Shown: positions 50,704 through 60,772 of the stretch, piece by piece
Layout: each line of letters begins with the position of its first letter
How positions within the stretch are numbered: position 1 is the stretch's first letter
NCBI GenBank assembly: GCA_963791545.1
Contig: CAWBSR010000003.1
Span: 185,096-249,095, forward strand
Reading direction: 5' to 3'
From: JALYXV01 sp963791545
Lineage (GTDB): Bacteria; Actinomycetota; Acidimicrobiia; Acidimicrobiales; Palsa-688
Length of the DNA stretch: 64,000 bases
Notes under the pieces: generated by a model
Seen by the model: the letters and a program-made list of their open reading frames with translations, nothing else
What the model was told of the DNA's origin: nothing
Database searches by the model: none
Made by a program: the position numbers and the translations under genes

Positions 50704-51762
50704 TTGCCGGAAGTAGCAACGATTTACGACGTCGCGCGCCGTAGCAACGTCTCAACAGCAACCGTGTCCCGGGTGGTCCGCGGCGCCACGGGATACTCGG
50801 CCGCAACTCGCGACCGGGTTCTGGCGGTCATCGAAGAACTCGGCTGGGTACCAAGCGGTGCCGCCCGCGGGTTGGCGTCGCGGCGGGCGGGGATCATCGG
50901 TCTGCTGTTCCCGGACCTATTCGCGTCCGACGCCTCGGAAGACGACTCCCCTCTCTTCGTTGACCAGGTCATCCGAGGCGCCGAGCGGGCCGCCACCTCG
51001 GCCGGCGACGCCGTCCTGATCGCGGCCACCCGGCAAGCGTCGGGCCGGCAACTGGCGTTCTCCGTCGCCAGCAAGGTCGACGGCCTCGTCGTGGTGGGAC
51101 GTTGCCTCTCCCACACCGACGTGACCAGCATCGCCGACCGCGTGCCGGTCGTCGTCCTGGCGGGCCGGGTCGGTCGTCGCAAGTTCGACTTCGTCGCTGC
51201 CGACAATCGCGGCGGGGCGAGGGCCCTTACCACCCATCTCCTCGAGGTTCACGAGTACCGGGATTTCGCCTTCATCGCGGGCCCGGTGGGTTCCCCCGAC
51301 TCCGCCGAGCGCTTCGCGGGATTCCGGGACGCCCTCACCGATGCCGGGATGACGCCACCCGAAACTCCCGACGCGGTGGGCGACTTCACCGAGTCCGGGG
51401 GCCGGCGGGCCATGCAGGCCGTCCTTGCGGCCCGCAGCCGGGTACCCGAGGTTGTCGTTGTCGCCAACGACCAGATGGCGATCGGGGCACTCGAGGTATT
51501 GCGTGCCGGGCGGTTGCGGGTTCCTGGCGACGTTGCCATGACGGGCTTCGACGACATCTCGCTGGCCCGCCACGTCAGGCCACCGCTCACCACCGTGCGC
51601 CAGCCCATGCGGGAAATGGGCGAAGTCTCGGTGCGGCTGCTGCTGGAACGCCTATCGAACGCCGAAGCCGCCCGGCAGTGCGTCGTGCTGCCGACCGCGG
51701 TCGTCTACCGGCGCAGCTGCGGCTGCCGGCCCCAGCCTTCCCAAGCCCAGGACGCGGCGTGA
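50704..51762 (+). CDS. LacI family transcriptional regulator of a sugar operon
   Basis: A 352-residue regulator. TTG 50704 follows GGAGG at ideal spacing and gives PEVATIYDVARRSNVSTATV as the usual N-terminal helix-turn-helix; the frame is open to GTG 50626, but that would include the operator. The hinge and periplasmic-binding-like domain follow, with GLLFPDLFASD, DFAFIAGPVGSPDSAERFAGF and the FDDISLARHVRPPLTTVRQP signature. It heads the hydrolase-transporter operon and probably represses it until a sugar binds. Its TGA overlaps the next gene's ATG by one base. Confidence 0.9.
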   Translation: MPEVATIYDVARRSNVSTATVSRVVRGATGYSAATRDRVLAVIEELGWVPSGAARGLASRRAGIIGLLFPDLFASDASEDDSPLFVDQVIRGAERAATSAGDAVLIAATRQASGRQLAFSVASKVDGLVVVGRCLSHTDVTSIADRVPVVVLAGRVGRRKFDFVAADNRGGARALTTHLLEVHEYRDFAFIAGPVGSPDSAERFAGFRDALTDAGMTPPETPDAVGDFTESGGRRAMQAVLAARSRVPEVVVVANDQMAIGALEVLRAGRLRVPGDVAMTGFDDISLARHVRPPLTTVRQPMREMGEVSVRLLLERLSNAEAARQCVVLPTAVVYRRSCGCRPQPSQAQDAA

Positions 51763-53604
51763 TGACCGAGACCGATCGCCCGCACCGACTGGGAGCAGCG
51801 GATCTACCAGCGGCTCACCGATACCGCAGGGGCCGCGGCCCGAAGCGCGCTACCGGAGCCGGTAGGCGTACGAGCGACCGGCGGAGTCGGCCATATCCGG
51901 CTCAGCTGGGACCAGGTGAAGGGCGCCGCCGGGTACGTGATCGAGCGAACCGATGGCCCCCATGGCTCACCGGCGGTCCTGCACCACGGCGGCAGCGACG
52001 TGCCCGCGGTGGCGGTACTCGACTTTGCCGACACCGGGGTCGAAGAGGGAATCGACTATCTCTATCGGGTTGGCGCCGTCGTCGGAGCCGAGTATCCGGT
52101 GTGGGCTTGGTCAAAGCCGGTGCAGGCCCGAACCCAGAACGGCGAACCGGGTCCGGTCGAGGTCACTGTCGACACCGGTACCGTCACCGGCCAACTGCGC
52201 CGGGTGTGGGACATGGTCGGCTCAGAACGGCTCTCCCAGTTGCTGCCAATCGCGGGGCCGGGGACCGCTGAGCAATGCCATGACATCGCCGGCGAGTTCG
52301 CCGACGCCCTGCGCCAGGCCCACCGAGACCTCGGCGCCCGGTTCGTGCGGGCCCACGCCATCCTGCATGACGACCTCGGCGTGGTACGCCGGGCCCCCGA
52401 CGGCACGCTGGCGTTCGATTTCGACCGGGTCGACGCCATCTACGACCAGGTTTTGAAAATGGGCCTCCGCCCGGTTGTGGAACTTTCGTTCATGCCCGCC
52501 GCCCTGGCTCGGAACCCCCAGGAAACGGTCTTCACCTACCAGGGCATCATCTCGCCGCCCCGGGATTGGGACGAGTGGCGCCAACTCGTCGCCGCCCTGG
52601 CCCGCCACCTTGTCGACCGTTACGGCATCGACGAAGTGGCCCAGTGGTCGTTCGAGGTGTGGAACGAACCCAACCTCGTCGTCTTCTGGTCGGGCACCCA
52701 GCAGGAATATCTGCGCCTCTACGACGAGTCCGCGGCCGCGGTGAAGAGCGTCGATGCCCGCCTCCGCATCGGCGGTCCCTCGACGGCGGCCGCCGAGTGG
52801 GTCGAAATGCTCGCCGAACACGCTCGGGACAGTGGCACCGCGCTCGACTTCGTCTCCACCCACACCTACGGCAACATGCCGCTGGATTTGCGCCCCGCCC
52901 TGGTCCGCACCGGGTTCGACGGCATCGCGGTGTGGTGGACCGAGTGGGGTGTCGGTTCGGTCCACTTCGGCGCCATTCACGATGGTGTCCTCGGGGCGCC
53001 GTTCGTGTTGAGCGGGTTCAAAGCGGCCCAGGGCCTGCTGGACGCCCTCGCCTACTGGGTGATCAGCGACCACTTCGAGGAGCTGGGCCGGCCTCCGCGT
53101 CTGTTCCACAATGGCTTCGGCCTGTTGACGGTGGGCAACCTACGCAAGCCCCGCTACTGGGCTGTCCATCTGGCCGCCCACTTGGGCGACGAGGTGCTGG
53201 CCACCCAGCTGAACGGAGACGGCGCCGGCGTATTGGTCCAAGCCTGGGCCACCCGCAAGGACGACGGAACCATCGACATCCTGGTGTGGAACGGAACCAA
53301 CAACGCCGCCCTGGCCGGCGGCGACCCGCGCCTCGACCGTCAAGTCAGGCTCAGCGTCGCCGGCCTCACCAACGGGGCCCCCTACCACGCCAGCCTCGCC
53401 CGGATCGACAGGACCCATTCCAACATCGCCGCCCATTGCCCCGACGACGTCGAGTGGCCCGACGAGGCCCTCTGGGACCAGCTGCGCAAATCGGACCAGC
53501 TGTACGAGGAGGAGTTGGCCGTGGACACGGCCAGTTTCGAGTTCGCATTACCGATGCCCGGAGTCGTCCGGGTACGCCTGCGAGAGAGGGAGACCATGGA
53601 ATGA
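51762..53604 (+). CDS. GH39-like glycoside hydrolase with fibronectin-like N-domain; apparent frameshift near 5' end
   Basis: The long frame is readable as coding from at least 51766 (ARTDWEQRIYQRLTDT), although its first in-frame GTG is only at 51916, inside a domain. No start exists in that frame before 51916, while ATG 51762 (overlapping the LacI stop) is in the neighbouring frame; one extra base around 51770-51795 would join them. After a Fn3-like domain (SWDQVKGAAGYVIERTD), the barrel has acid/base Glu in FEVWNEPNLVVFW and nucleophile Glu in VWWTEWGVGS, as in GH39 β-xylosidases. There is no signal peptide. It overlaps the binding-protein gene by ATGA. The gene is otherwise intact. Confidence 0.82.
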
Positions 53605-55265
53605 GAACCATCAAAACCACCGTGGCCCTGGCCGCCGTCGCCGCCCTGGCCGCCACCGGCGTGTCGGCCTGCAAAGGCAGCGCCAACAACACCGCACCGT
53701 CCTCGGGGGGTGGTTCGAGCGGCGGGACGCTCACCATCCAGGGCGACTCCGGCAATCCCACCCTGGTCGAGAATTTCAACCCGTACGCGGGTTCCTCGGA
53801 GCTCCATGGGACCTACTTGATCTACGAGCCGCTCGAGATCGCCAGCCCGGTGGACGGCACCTACACGCCCTTTATCGCCACCGGGTTCAAGTTCAACGAT
53901 CCCAAGACGCTGGTGTACACCATCCGCCAGGGCGTCAAGTGGAGCGACGGCATGGCGCTCACACCGGCGGATGTGACGTTCACCTTCAACATGCTCAAGA
54001 AGTACCCGGCGCTGGATAGTCAGGGTGTCTGGCAGAAGATCAGCAACGTCTCCGATTCGGGGAACGACGTGACGATCACCTTCAGTTCTCCGAACGTGCC
54101 CTTCGCGGCCTCGATTGCCCAGACTCCCATCGTTCCGCAGCACCTCTGGTCGAACGTGGCCGATCCCACCAAGTTCGCCAACACCACTCCGGTGGGTTCC
54201 GGGCCGTTCATGTTGGACGCCTTCGCGCCCACCCAGTACTCGCTCAAGAAGAACCCCAATTACTGGCAGGCGGGGAAGATCGCCCCCGCTGAGGTCGCCT
54301 TCCCGGCCCAGGCCAGCAACCAGAGCACCAATCAACTCGACGTCACCAGCGGCAAGTTCGATTGGGCGTACACCTTCCTGCCCGACGTCAAGTCCACCTT
54401 CGTGTCCCACGACAGCCATAACACGTACTGGTTCCCGCCCGGCGGCACGATCGGCCTCTTCCTCAACCTGACCAAGGCCCCGTACAGCGATGCCAACTTC
54501 CGCAGAGGCGTGTCGCTGGCCCTGGACCGCCACACCATCGCCACCAAGGCCGTCAATGGCTATCTCGACCAGGCCAGCCAGTCGGGGATCATCCTGCCCA
54601 ACCTGAAGAAATGGCTCGATCCGGGCTTGTCGAACCAGGGCCTGGTCACCCAAGACCTGAACGGGGCCAAGGCCGCCTTCGCCCAGGCCGGCTACACGCT
54701 GCAGGGCAACAAGCTGGTCAAGAACGGCCAGGCCGCCGCCATGACGATCGTCCTGCCCAACAACTTCAGCGACTGGGTGGCGGCAGCCACTGAGGTGGCC
54801 ACCGAGCTGGGCGCCGTCGGCATCAAGGTGACCCTGGACGAGCCTCAGTACGCCCAGTACTCGCAGGCCACCATGTCGGGGACCTTCGACGCCGCCATCG
54901 GCGGGTTTGCCGGTACCGGCAACCCCTACAGCGACTTCAACACCGCTCTGAGCAGCGATTTCGCGGCTCCGGTCAACAAGGCGACTGCCAACAACTTCGA
55001 GCGGTTCAAGGATCCGGCGGCTGATCAGGCGCTCAACACGCTGGCCGCGGCCACCGACCCGGCGGCCCAGCAGCAGGCGACCAATCAGCTGGAGCAAATC
55101 ATGCTCAACCAGGTTCCGGTGGTGCTCATGTACTACGGCGGCAGCTGGGGCCTGTTCTCGACCAAGAACTTCACCGGCTGGCCCTCCGCCTCCAATCCTT
55201 ACACGCTGCCCACGAATTACAACTACTCGCTGTTGACGGTACTCACCAAGGTTACGAAGGCGTAA
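53601..55265 (+). CDS. ABC transporter substrate-binding lipoprotein, family 5
   Basis: A 554-residue protein from ATG 53601. The lipoprotein signal ends in GVSACKG. The mature protein is a family-5 (peptide/nickel/oligosaccharide) binding protein with YEPLEIASPVDGTYTPFIA, YTIRQGVKWSDGMALTPADV and LFLNLTKAPYSDANFRRGVSLAL. In actinobacteria and Thermotoga this family often carries β-glucosides, xylo- or manno-oligosaccharides. With GH39-like and glycoamylase-like neighbours, an oligosaccharide is likelier than a peptide. The open frame upstream overlaps the hydrolase gene and is not used. Confidence 0.93.
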   Translation: MRTIKTTVALAAVAALAATGVSACKGSANNTAPSSGGGSSGGTLTIQGDSGNPTLVENFNPYAGSSELHGTYLIYEPLEIASPVDGTYTPFIATGFKFNDPKTLVYTIRQGVKWSDGMALTPADVTFTFNMLKKYPALDSQGVWQKISNVSDSGNDVTITFSSPNVPFAASIAQTPIVPQHLWSNVADPTKFANTTPVGSGPFMLDAFAPTQYSLKKNPNYWQAGKIAPAEVAFPAQASNQSTNQLDVTSGKFDWAYTFLPDVKSTFVSHDSHNTYWFPPGGTIGLFLNLTKAPYSDANFRRGVSLALDRHTIATKAVNGYLDQASQSGIILPNLKKWLDPGLSNQGLVTQDLNGAKAAFAQAGYTLQGNKLVKNGQAAAMTIVLPNNFSDWVAAATEVATELGAVGIKVTLDEPQYAQYSQATMSGTFDAAIGGFAGTGNPYSDFNTALSSDFAAPVNKATANNFERFKDPAADQALNTLAAATDPAAQQQATNQLEQIMLNQVPVVLMYYGGSWGLFSTKNFTGWPSASNPYTLPTNYNYSLLTVLTKVTKA

Positions 55266-55270
55266 CCGCG

Positions 55271-56254
55271 GTGAGATACCTCGTCCGCAAAGTGGTGCTC
55301 TTCGTCGTCACCCTCTGGGCGGCGGTAACGCTCAACTTCCTCCTGCCCCGGCTGATGCCGGGTTCGCCGGTCGATGCCGCCCTGGCGAAACTGGCCTCGA
55401 GCGGCGCCCCGATCACCAACGCTCAGCGCCATGCCGTCGAGGTGCAACTGGGCGTGCCCCACGCCAGCCTGATCAGCCAGTACAAGGACTACCTGGTCAA
55501 CCTGTTCCGGTTCCGGTTCGGGACGTCCTACTCGTTCCCGAACGAGACGGTCGCCCATACCATCGGCAAGGCTCTCCCGTGGACGTTCATCCTGGTAGGG
55601 ATCACGACGATCGTGGCATTCATCATCGGAACCCTGCTCGGGGTCTACGCGGGATGGCAACGGGGCAAGGCAACCGACTCGTCGGTGACGCTGGGCGCCA
55701 CCTTCCTGGCCGCATTCCCACCCTTCTGGCTGGGCCTGCTGCTGCTCTACGTGCTGGCTTTCAAGGGCAACTGGTTCCCGATCAAAGGGGGCTACGCGGC
55801 CGGGCTCACGCCAAGCTGGAGCCCGTCGTTCCTCCGCGACGCCGCGTTCCACAGCGTGCTTCCGGCCGTGACCCTCGTCGTCACCACCCTTTCCGGCTGG
55901 GTGTTCGGCATGCGTAACAACATGATCAACACCCTGGGCGAGGACTACGTCACCTTCGCGGAAGCCAACGGCCTGAAAGGACGAACCGTCGCCCTGCTGT
56001 ATGCAGCCCGCAATGCCATCCTGCCCAACGTCACCGCCTTCGGCCTGTCGCTCGGCGCCGTGGTTGGCGGCTCGGTCCTGGTGGAGGGCGTGTTCAGCTA
56101 TCCGGGCCTCGGCAACCTGCTGTATATCGCGGTGACAAATCGCGATTTCCCTCTGATGCAGGCCCTGTTCCTCGTGATCACGGTCAGCATGCTGGTCGCG
56201 ATTTTCATCGTCGACCTGCTCTATGTCCGCCTCGACCCAAGGGTACGCCGATGA
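55271..56254 (+). CDS. ABC transporter permease, DppB/OppB type
   Basis: A 327-residue inner-membrane protein with six TM helices. N-terminal NFLLPRLMPGSPVDAAL is the DppB signature. The EAA loop is YVTFAEANGLKGRTVALLYAARNA, shown here only from YVTFAEANGL to AARNA, and it ends before LVEGVFSYPGLGNL. GTG 55271 is 5 bp after the binding-protein stop; the following permease overlaps by ATGA. Confidence 0.94.
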   Translation: MRYLVRKVVLFVVTLWAAVTLNFLLPRLMPGSPVDAALAKLASSGAPITNAQRHAVEVQLGVPHASLISQYKDYLVNLFRFRFGTSYSFPNETVAHTIGKALPWTFILVGITTIVAFIIGTLLGVYAGWQRGKATDSSVTLGATFLAAFPPFWLGLLLLYVLAFKGNWFPIKGGYAAGLTPSWSPSFLRDAAFHSVLPAVTLVVTTLSGWVFGMRNNMINTLGEDYVTFAEANGLKGRTVALLYAARNAILPNVTAFGLSLGAVVGGSVLVEGVFSYPGLGNLLYIAVTNRDFPLMQALFLVITVSMLVAIFIVDLLYVRLDPRVRR

Positions 56255-57195
56255 CGACGATTATCGCCACCAACGAACCGCTGCCCCAGGTTCCGGGTGA
56301 GCAGGGCCCGGTTCACATAAAGCACGGCTCCGCGGCACCGGGTCCGCTCCGGTTCGTCGGGCGCTCGCTGGGCACCCTCTGGAGCAACCGGAAAGCCCGG
56401 ATCGGACTGGTCATCCTCGGGGCAATTCTTGCGACCGCGGTGCTGGCGCCACTCATCGCACCCCATTCCCCGACCGCGACCAATTTTGCCCCCTATAAGA
56501 ACCCCAGTGGCGCCAACTGGTTCGGCACGACCGGGAACGGCCAGGACGTTTTCTCGCAAATGGTCTTCGGCGCCCGAGTCTCGCTACTGGTCGGTCTGGT
56601 AGCCGGCTTCGGGGCAACCCTGGTCGCAGTGACCATCGGCCTTTTGGCCGGTTACCGGCCCGGCATGATCGACGAGCTCCTGAGTTTCGTCACCAACCTG
56701 GCCCTGGTCATCCCGGCCTTGCCGCTGATGATCATCCTGGCCGCCTACGTGAGAAGCCGTTCGGTGTGGACGATCGTGATGGTAGTCGCATTCACCAGCT
56801 GGGCGACCGGCGCCCGGGTCATCCGCAGCCAGGCCTCGACGCTGCGCAACCGGGAATTCGTGACATCCGCGGTGTTCTCCGGGGAGCGGCTGTTCCGGGT
56901 CGTGTTCCGGGAGATCCTGCCGAATATGACCTCGCTGGTGGCGGCCAGCTTCTTCGGGGCGGCGACGGCGGCGGTCATGGCCGAGGCCAGCCTGGAATTC
57001 CTGGGCTTGGGCAACCCGGCCACTGTCAGCTGGGGCACGATCCTGTACCACGCTCAGCAGCAGAACGCTCTGTTGACCGGGCAGTGGGTGCTCGTTTTCG
57101 CTCCCGGTCTGGCCATCGCCCTGTTGGCGGTGTCCTTCACCCTGATCAACTTCGGTGTCGACTCCCTGTCGAACCCCCGGCTGAGGGAGAAGTAA
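56251..57195 (+). CDS. ABC transporter permease, DppC/OppC type
   Basis: A 314-residue permease. It has a cytosolic N-terminus, then a first TM, NWFGTTGNGQDVFSQMVFGARVSLLVG (cited as the NWFGT to GARVS span), and the EAA-type loop NREFVTSAVFSGERLFRVVF before EILPNM and EASLEFLGLGNP. It pairs with the upstream DppB-like protein. The stop TAA directly abuts the next gene's ATG. Confidence 0.94.
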   Translation: MTTIIATNEPLPQVPGEQGPVHIKHGSAAPGPLRFVGRSLGTLWSNRKARIGLVILGAILATAVLAPLIAPHSPTATNFAPYKNPSGANWFGTTGNGQDVFSQMVFGARVSLLVGLVAGFGATLVAVTIGLLAGYRPGMIDELLSFVTNLALVIPALPLMIILAAYVRSRSVWTIVMVVAFTSWATGARVIRSQASTLRNREFVTSAVFSGERLFRVVFREILPNMTSLVAASFFGAATAAVMAEASLEFLGLGNPATVSWGTILYHAQQQNALLTGQWVLVFAPGLAIALLAVSFTLINFGVDSLSNPRLREK

Positions 57196-58206
57196 ATGTC
57201 ACTCCTCGAAGCCCGCCACGTAAACGTCGTGTACGAGCCCTCCCGAGGTCAGCGGATCTGGTCGGTCCGCGACGTCGATATCACTCTTGAGCAGGGGGAA
57301 TTCGTCGGTCTGGTCGGCGAATCCGGATGCGGCAAGTCGACGCTCGGCTACGCCCTGACCCGGATGTTGCGGCCCCCGGGGCGCCTGGAAAGCGGCGAGA
57401 TCCGGTTCAACGGCGTGGATATCGCCACTCTGAAAGGCGAGGGATTGCGCCGCCAGCGCCGGAACGGTTTCGCCCTGGTCCTGCAGAGCGGGATGAATGC
57501 CCTCAATCCGGTGCGCACCGTCGAGCACCATCTGGGCGACATTCTCCAGGCCCACGCCCGCAAAGGTGAGAACGTCTCCACGGAGGCGGTCCACCGGCGG
57601 GGCGCGGAACTGCTGGAAAGCGTCCGGTTGGAACCCACCATCTTGGGCCGGTATCCCCACGAGCTATCGGGCGGCATGCGCCAGCGGGTTGCCATCGCAT
57701 TGGCGCTGGCCCTGGAGCCGCAGATGATCGTGTTCGACGAGCCCACCACGGCGCTCGACGTGATTGTGCAGGGAGCCGTGATGCAGACGATCAAGGATCT
57801 GCAACGAGAACGGAAGTTCACCGCCATCTTGATCAGCCACGACCTCGGGGTGGTGCTGGAGGCAACCGACCGGGTGCTGGTGATGTACGCGGGCCGCATT
57901 ATCGAGGACCAGCCATCGGGCGCCATGCAACATGCGGTGCACCACCCCTACACCGATGCCCTACTGAGTTGCTACGCCGATCCCCGGGCCGAGAACATCC
58001 AGCTGGGCGAGATTCCCGGTAGCCCCCCCGACCTGTCCAAGCGGATTCCGGGTTGCCCGTACGTGCCCCGGTGCCCGCTGGCCGAGCAGGTGTGCAAAGA
58101 AAAGGACCCGCCCCTGTATCAGATCGGTCGCGGGCGGGTGGCCTGCCACGTCAAGGCACGCGAGGCCGGTGCCGAACCCAAGGCGGTGGTGAGTGGTGCC
58201 CGATAA
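57196..58206 (+). CDS. ABC transporter ATP-binding protein, DppD/OppD type
   Basis: A 336-residue ATPase: Walker A GESGCGKSTLGYAL, signature HELSGGMRQRVAIALAL, Walker B MIVFDEPTTALDV and switch HDLGV. The C-terminal oligopeptide/dipeptide extension has GCPYVPRCPLAEQVCKEKDP with Cys residues typical of a 4Fe-4S-like or zinc motif in this family. Overlaps the partner ATPase by 14 bp. Confidence 0.95.
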   Translation: MSLLEARHVNVVYEPSRGQRIWSVRDVDITLEQGEFVGLVGESGCGKSTLGYALTRMLRPPGRLESGEIRFNGVDIATLKGEGLRRQRRNGFALVLQSGMNALNPVRTVEHHLGDILQAHARKGENVSTEAVHRRGAELLESVRLEPTILGRYPHELSGGMRQRVAIALALALEPQMIVFDEPTTALDVIVQGAVMQTIKDLQRERKFTAILISHDLGVVLEATDRVLVMYAGRIIEDQPSGAMQHAVHHPYTDALLSCYADPRAENIQLGEIPGSPPDLSKRIPGCPYVPRCPLAEQVCKEKDPPLYQIGRGRVACHVKAREAGAEPKAVVSGAR

Positions 58207-59026
58207 CAATCCTGTTCCCCCCCTCGTCCTATCCGGGGTGACCAAGACCTATCGTATTCGCGGCCGCGACAAGCGGCTGATGACAGCGGTGGACGACGTT
58301 TCCTTTGAGCTCGCGCCGGGCGCCGCCATCGGCCTCGTCGGTGCCAGCGGCAGCGGCAAAAGCACCATCGCCAAGATGATCACGGGGTCGGAAAGGCCGA
58401 CATCGGGTTCGGTCAAGTTCGGCGAAATCGCGGTGGAGCGACTGCGCGCCCGGGGCCTGCGGGAGTACCACAGCCATGTCCAGATGGTGTTCCAGGACCC
58501 GTATGGAGCCCTGAACCCGCTGCACACGGTCGAATACACCGTCGCCCGGCCGTGCCAGAACTTCCTTGGCCTCTCGGCGCGCGACGCCGGCGCCCGGGTC
58601 CACGAATTGTTGGAGACGGTGGGTCTCACCCCTTCCAGCCAGTTCGCGCCGAAACTGCCCCATCAGCTCTCCGGAGGCCAGCGTCAGCGAGTAGTGATTG
58701 CCCGAGCTCTGGCGTGCGACCCCCAGGTGATCGTCGCCGACGAGCCGGTTTCAATGCTCGACGTGTCGCTGCGGGCGGGCGTGCTGCGGTTGTTGGCCCG
58801 CCTGCGCAAGGAGCGGGGGCTGAGCCTGCTCTACATCACCCACGACCTGCTCAGCGCCAGGGTGGTGACCGATCACGTCATGGTGCTGAACAAGGGTCGT
58901 GTCGTGGAACGAGGTCCCACCAAGCAGGTATTGCAGGACCCGCAGGACAGCTACACCCGGCAATTACTCGACGCCGTGGCGACCCCGTTCGGCACGGACA
59001 ACGCACTCAAGGCAGGTAAGTCATGA
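58193..59026 (+). CDS. ABC transporter ATP-binding protein, DppF/OppF type
   Basis: A 277-residue ATPase: Walker A GASGSGKSTIAKMI, QMVFQDPYGALNPLHTV, signature HQLSGGQRQRVVIARAL, Walker B VIVADEPVSMLDVSL and HDLLSA (His of the switch present). GTG 58193 or the adjacent GTG 58196 may be the start. It lacks the long C-terminal cysteine motif, ending shortly after the QDSYTRQLLDAV helix. It completes a five-gene importer. Confidence 0.94.
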   Translation: MVPDNNPVPPLVLSGVTKTYRIRGRDKRLMTAVDDVSFELAPGAAIGLVGASGSGKSTIAKMITGSERPTSGSVKFGEIAVERLRARGLREYHSHVQMVFQDPYGALNPLHTVEYTVARPCQNFLGLSARDAGARVHELLETVGLTPSSQFAPKLPHQLSGGQRQRVVIARALACDPQVIVADEPVSMLDVSLRAGVLRLLARLRKERGLSLLYITHDLLSARVVTDHVMVLNKGRVVERGPTKQVLQDPQDSYTRQLLDAVATPFGTDNALKAGKS

Positions 59027-60663
59027 CCAGATTCCCAACCTCGCTTCGCACCCGCTGGCCGGCGTTCGTCGCCCTTCTCACCGCGGTCGCGCTCACGGTC
59101 CTGTCGAGCCCCGCACCCGCCGGCGCCGCCACTCGGCCGTCGGCCGCCCTAACCGCCGCTCAGCGGGCCACGCTGCTCAGCATCGCCCGGGACACCTGGA
59201 ACTTCTATGCCGCCGACGTCGACCCCAATACCCACCTCCCGCTGGACAACCTCACCTACGCGGGCGGCTCGGCGACGCCCACCGGCTACGGCCGTTATAC
59301 CAGCGCCGCCAATATCGGCGTGTACTTGTGGGCGGTGGTGGCGGCTATGGACCTGAAACTGATCAGCCGGCCCGAGGCGAAGGCCCGGTTGAGCACCGCG
59401 CTAGCCGAGGTCCAGACGCTCAAGCGTACCGACGGGTTCCTCTATCAGTGGTATGACACTACCAATGGCCACGTCATCCGCAATCCCGGTGATATCGATT
59501 GCTCCGCCGAGACGACGCCCACGTTCGATAACTGCTATTTCCTGTCGAACGTGGACAACGGCTGGTACGTCTCCGGGCTCATTGTGACGCGTGAGGCGCT
59601 TCCAGAACTGTGGTCGCAGGTCCAGACCCTGATGGCGCCCGTCAATTTTGGGATCTTCTACGATTCCCGGCCCGAGACGCATTGCAACGTCAATCCCGCG
59701 GTACCCGGGAACCAGCCGACCGGGCAGATGTTCGGTGGTTACTACGTGGGCCTCCCCGTGGACCAGGGCGACAATTGGACGCACTATTACCACAACGGCG
59801 CCCTTTACAGCGACCCCCGGATCTCGGCCTATATCGGCATGGGCCTGCGCCAGATGCCGGGCAACGTCTGGTGGCGCAGCTGGCGGGTTCTGCCGCCGCG
59901 GGCGCCATTCCCCGACTGCCAGGCGACCGATCCCGATTTCTCCTGGCAGGGACAGTGGCCGCACCCGGGCTATTGGGCGACTTACCGTGACCCGCAGTCC
60001 GGGCAGACGTTCCCAGTCTGGGAGGGGCACTATGTCTACACCGGTACCAGCATGCCATTCATCCCGACCTTCGCGGGTGGCATGTTCGAGGGCCTGATGG
60101 CCAACGCGGTGGTCCCCGAAACCTCGTGGGGCCCGAGGAGTTTCGGCAAGGCGGACGCCCAGACGGTGCAGGTGCAGATCAAGTACGCCACTGAGCAGCT
60201 CCACTACCCGGTATGGGGGATGTCACCGTCCAGCACCGCCGACGATTCTGGGGGGTACGGCAGTTTCGGCGTCGAGGGCCTCGTATTCCCGTACCACGGG
60301 GCGGGTGCCACCGCGGCCGATCCGAATCTGGGCCTTTCGCAGTGCCACGGCTGCGCCACTGAGGACGTCGTGACCCCGCACGCCTCGTTCCTCGCGCTGC
60401 CGGTAGCCCCGCAGCAGGCCTACGACAATATTGCCACGTTGCGCCAGCGGTACCCGGACATATACGGGCCCGGGGGCTTCTTCGACGCCGTCAACCCGAC
60501 GACGGGGGCGGTGGGCCACCGCTACCTGGTACTCGACCAGTCCATGATCATGGCGTCGCTGGACAACGCCCTGGACAACGGAAAGATGCAGCAGCATTTC
60601 GCCAGGGACCCGGTGTCCTGGGCGGCGCGTGTCTACCTCGGGATGGAGACGATGTCGAACTAG
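59023..60663 (+). CDS. Exported glycoamylase-like protein (PF10091/GH144-type)
   Basis: A 546-residue protein from ATG 59023, overlapping the ATPase stop by ATGA. A signal peptide (FVALLTAVALTVLSSPAPAGAA region) shows export. The (α/α)6 body has YTSAANIGVYLWAVVAAMDL near the N-terminus. The C-terminal part, with YGSFGVEGL, VVTPHASFLALPVAP, FFDAVNP and LVLDQSMIMASLDNAL, matches the glycoamylase-like family that includes GH144 endo-β-1,2-glucanases. It could cut an outside glucan and the ABC importer take up the pieces. The exact linkage is unproven. Confidence 0.82.
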   Translation: MTRFPTSLRTRWPAFVALLTAVALTVLSSPAPAGAATRPSAALTAAQRATLLSIARDTWNFYAADVDPNTHLPLDNLTYAGGSATPTGYGRYTSAANIGVYLWAVVAAMDLKLISRPEAKARLSTALAEVQTLKRTDGFLYQWYDTTNGHVIRNPGDIDCSAETTPTFDNCYFLSNVDNGWYVSGLIVTREALPELWSQVQTLMAPVNFGIFYDSRPETHCNVNPAVPGNQPTGQMFGGYYVGLPVDQGDNWTHYYHNGALYSDPRISAYIGMGLRQMPGNVWWRSWRVLPPRAPFPDCQATDPDFSWQGQWPHPGYWATYRDPQSGQTFPVWEGHYVYTGTSMPFIPTFAGGMFEGLMANAVVPETSWGPRSFGKADAQTVQVQIKYATEQLHYPVWGMSPSSTADDSGGYGSFGVEGLVFPYHGAGATAADPNLGLSQCHGCATEDVVTPHASFLALPVAPQQAYDNIATLRQRYPDIYGPGGFFDAVNPTTGAVGHRYLVLDQSMIMASLDNALDNGKMQQHFARDPVSWAARVYLGMETMSN

Positions 60664-60772
60664 CAGCCGCCCCGGCAACCAACGCTCACTCGACCAGAGC
60701 GATGCGGGTAAGGCGCTGATCGAACCGATGAGGAGGGCTTCCTGACGTGGCCCGGCCGGCTAACATGACGCC

